DNA of 64,000 nucleotides. It comes from Isoetes taiwanensis. Lineage: Eukaryota > Streptophyta > Lycopodiopsida > Isoetales > Isoetaceae. Every line of letters starts with the position of its first letter. Positions within the stretch are counted from its first letter, which is position 1. The notes beneath the pieces are model-generated. The model was not told where the DNA came from and did not search any database. It was given only the letters and a program-made list of their open reading frames with translations. The translations under genes and the position numbers were made by a program. This document shows positions 23,877 to 64,000 of the stretch, piece by piece. Where the stretch lies: positions 5,708,698-5,772,697 of the forward strand of contig JAJEKV010000051.1 in NCBI GenBank assembly GCA_021234155.1, given 5' to 3'.

Positions 23877-64000
<40,124 letters not shown>

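Overview
The window is nuclear DNA of a land plant. Two host genes with many short, phase-conserved exons lie in a sea of plant-type non-LTR retrotransposons (LINEs). Very long introns, LINE-dominated repeats and a CNGC2/4-class channel suggest a seed-free vascular plant with a large genome, most likely a fern. The fern assignment is inference.

Layout. (1) 1-11,700 is an intergenic repeat block that is visibly richer in CpG. It holds a diverged direct duplication (1-1,215 and 2,030-3,190), a decayed Ty3/gypsy reverse transcriptase (about 3,745-4,110), unassigned sequence, and a degenerate poly(A) LINE (about 8,935-11,690). (2) 11,967-23,144, minus strand, is a complete seven-exon cyclic nucleotide-gated channel gene of the CNGC2/CNGC4 clade (682 codons). 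Its 8.7 kb second intron is filled with LINE and SINE pieces. (3) 23,145-23,876 is the gap between two head-to-head genes. (4) 23,877 to beyond the right edge, plus strand, is an autoinhibited type IIB Ca2+-ATPase (ACA). Its first 22 recognisable exons encode 663 residues, from the N-terminal calmodulin-binding region through the nucleotide-binding domain. The rest of the P domain and transmembrane segments 5-10 lie outside the window. Its introns are either 59-115 bp or 0.7-7.8 kb. The long ones carry LINEs in both orientations, tRNA-derived SINEs, a 940-bp tandem array, minisatellites and microsatellites, a 40-bp-arm hairpin and a probable retrocopy.

How the parts may work together. The plasma-membrane CNGC brings Ca2+ into the cytosol and the ACA pump removes it. 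Both families are controlled by calmodulin. Here they are divergently arranged with start codons 732 bp apart, so a channel and a pump for the same ion may share a regulatory region. That co-regulation is inferred from position only.

A second theme is the retroposons. At least two families end in a motif close to GTGGACGTTAAA followed directly by a microsatellite tail, (TATC)n, (ATTCT)n or (CTTC)n. This explains much of the simple repeat in the window. Other LINEs here end in poly(A). All splice boundaries and translations were read by eye and no database search was possible.
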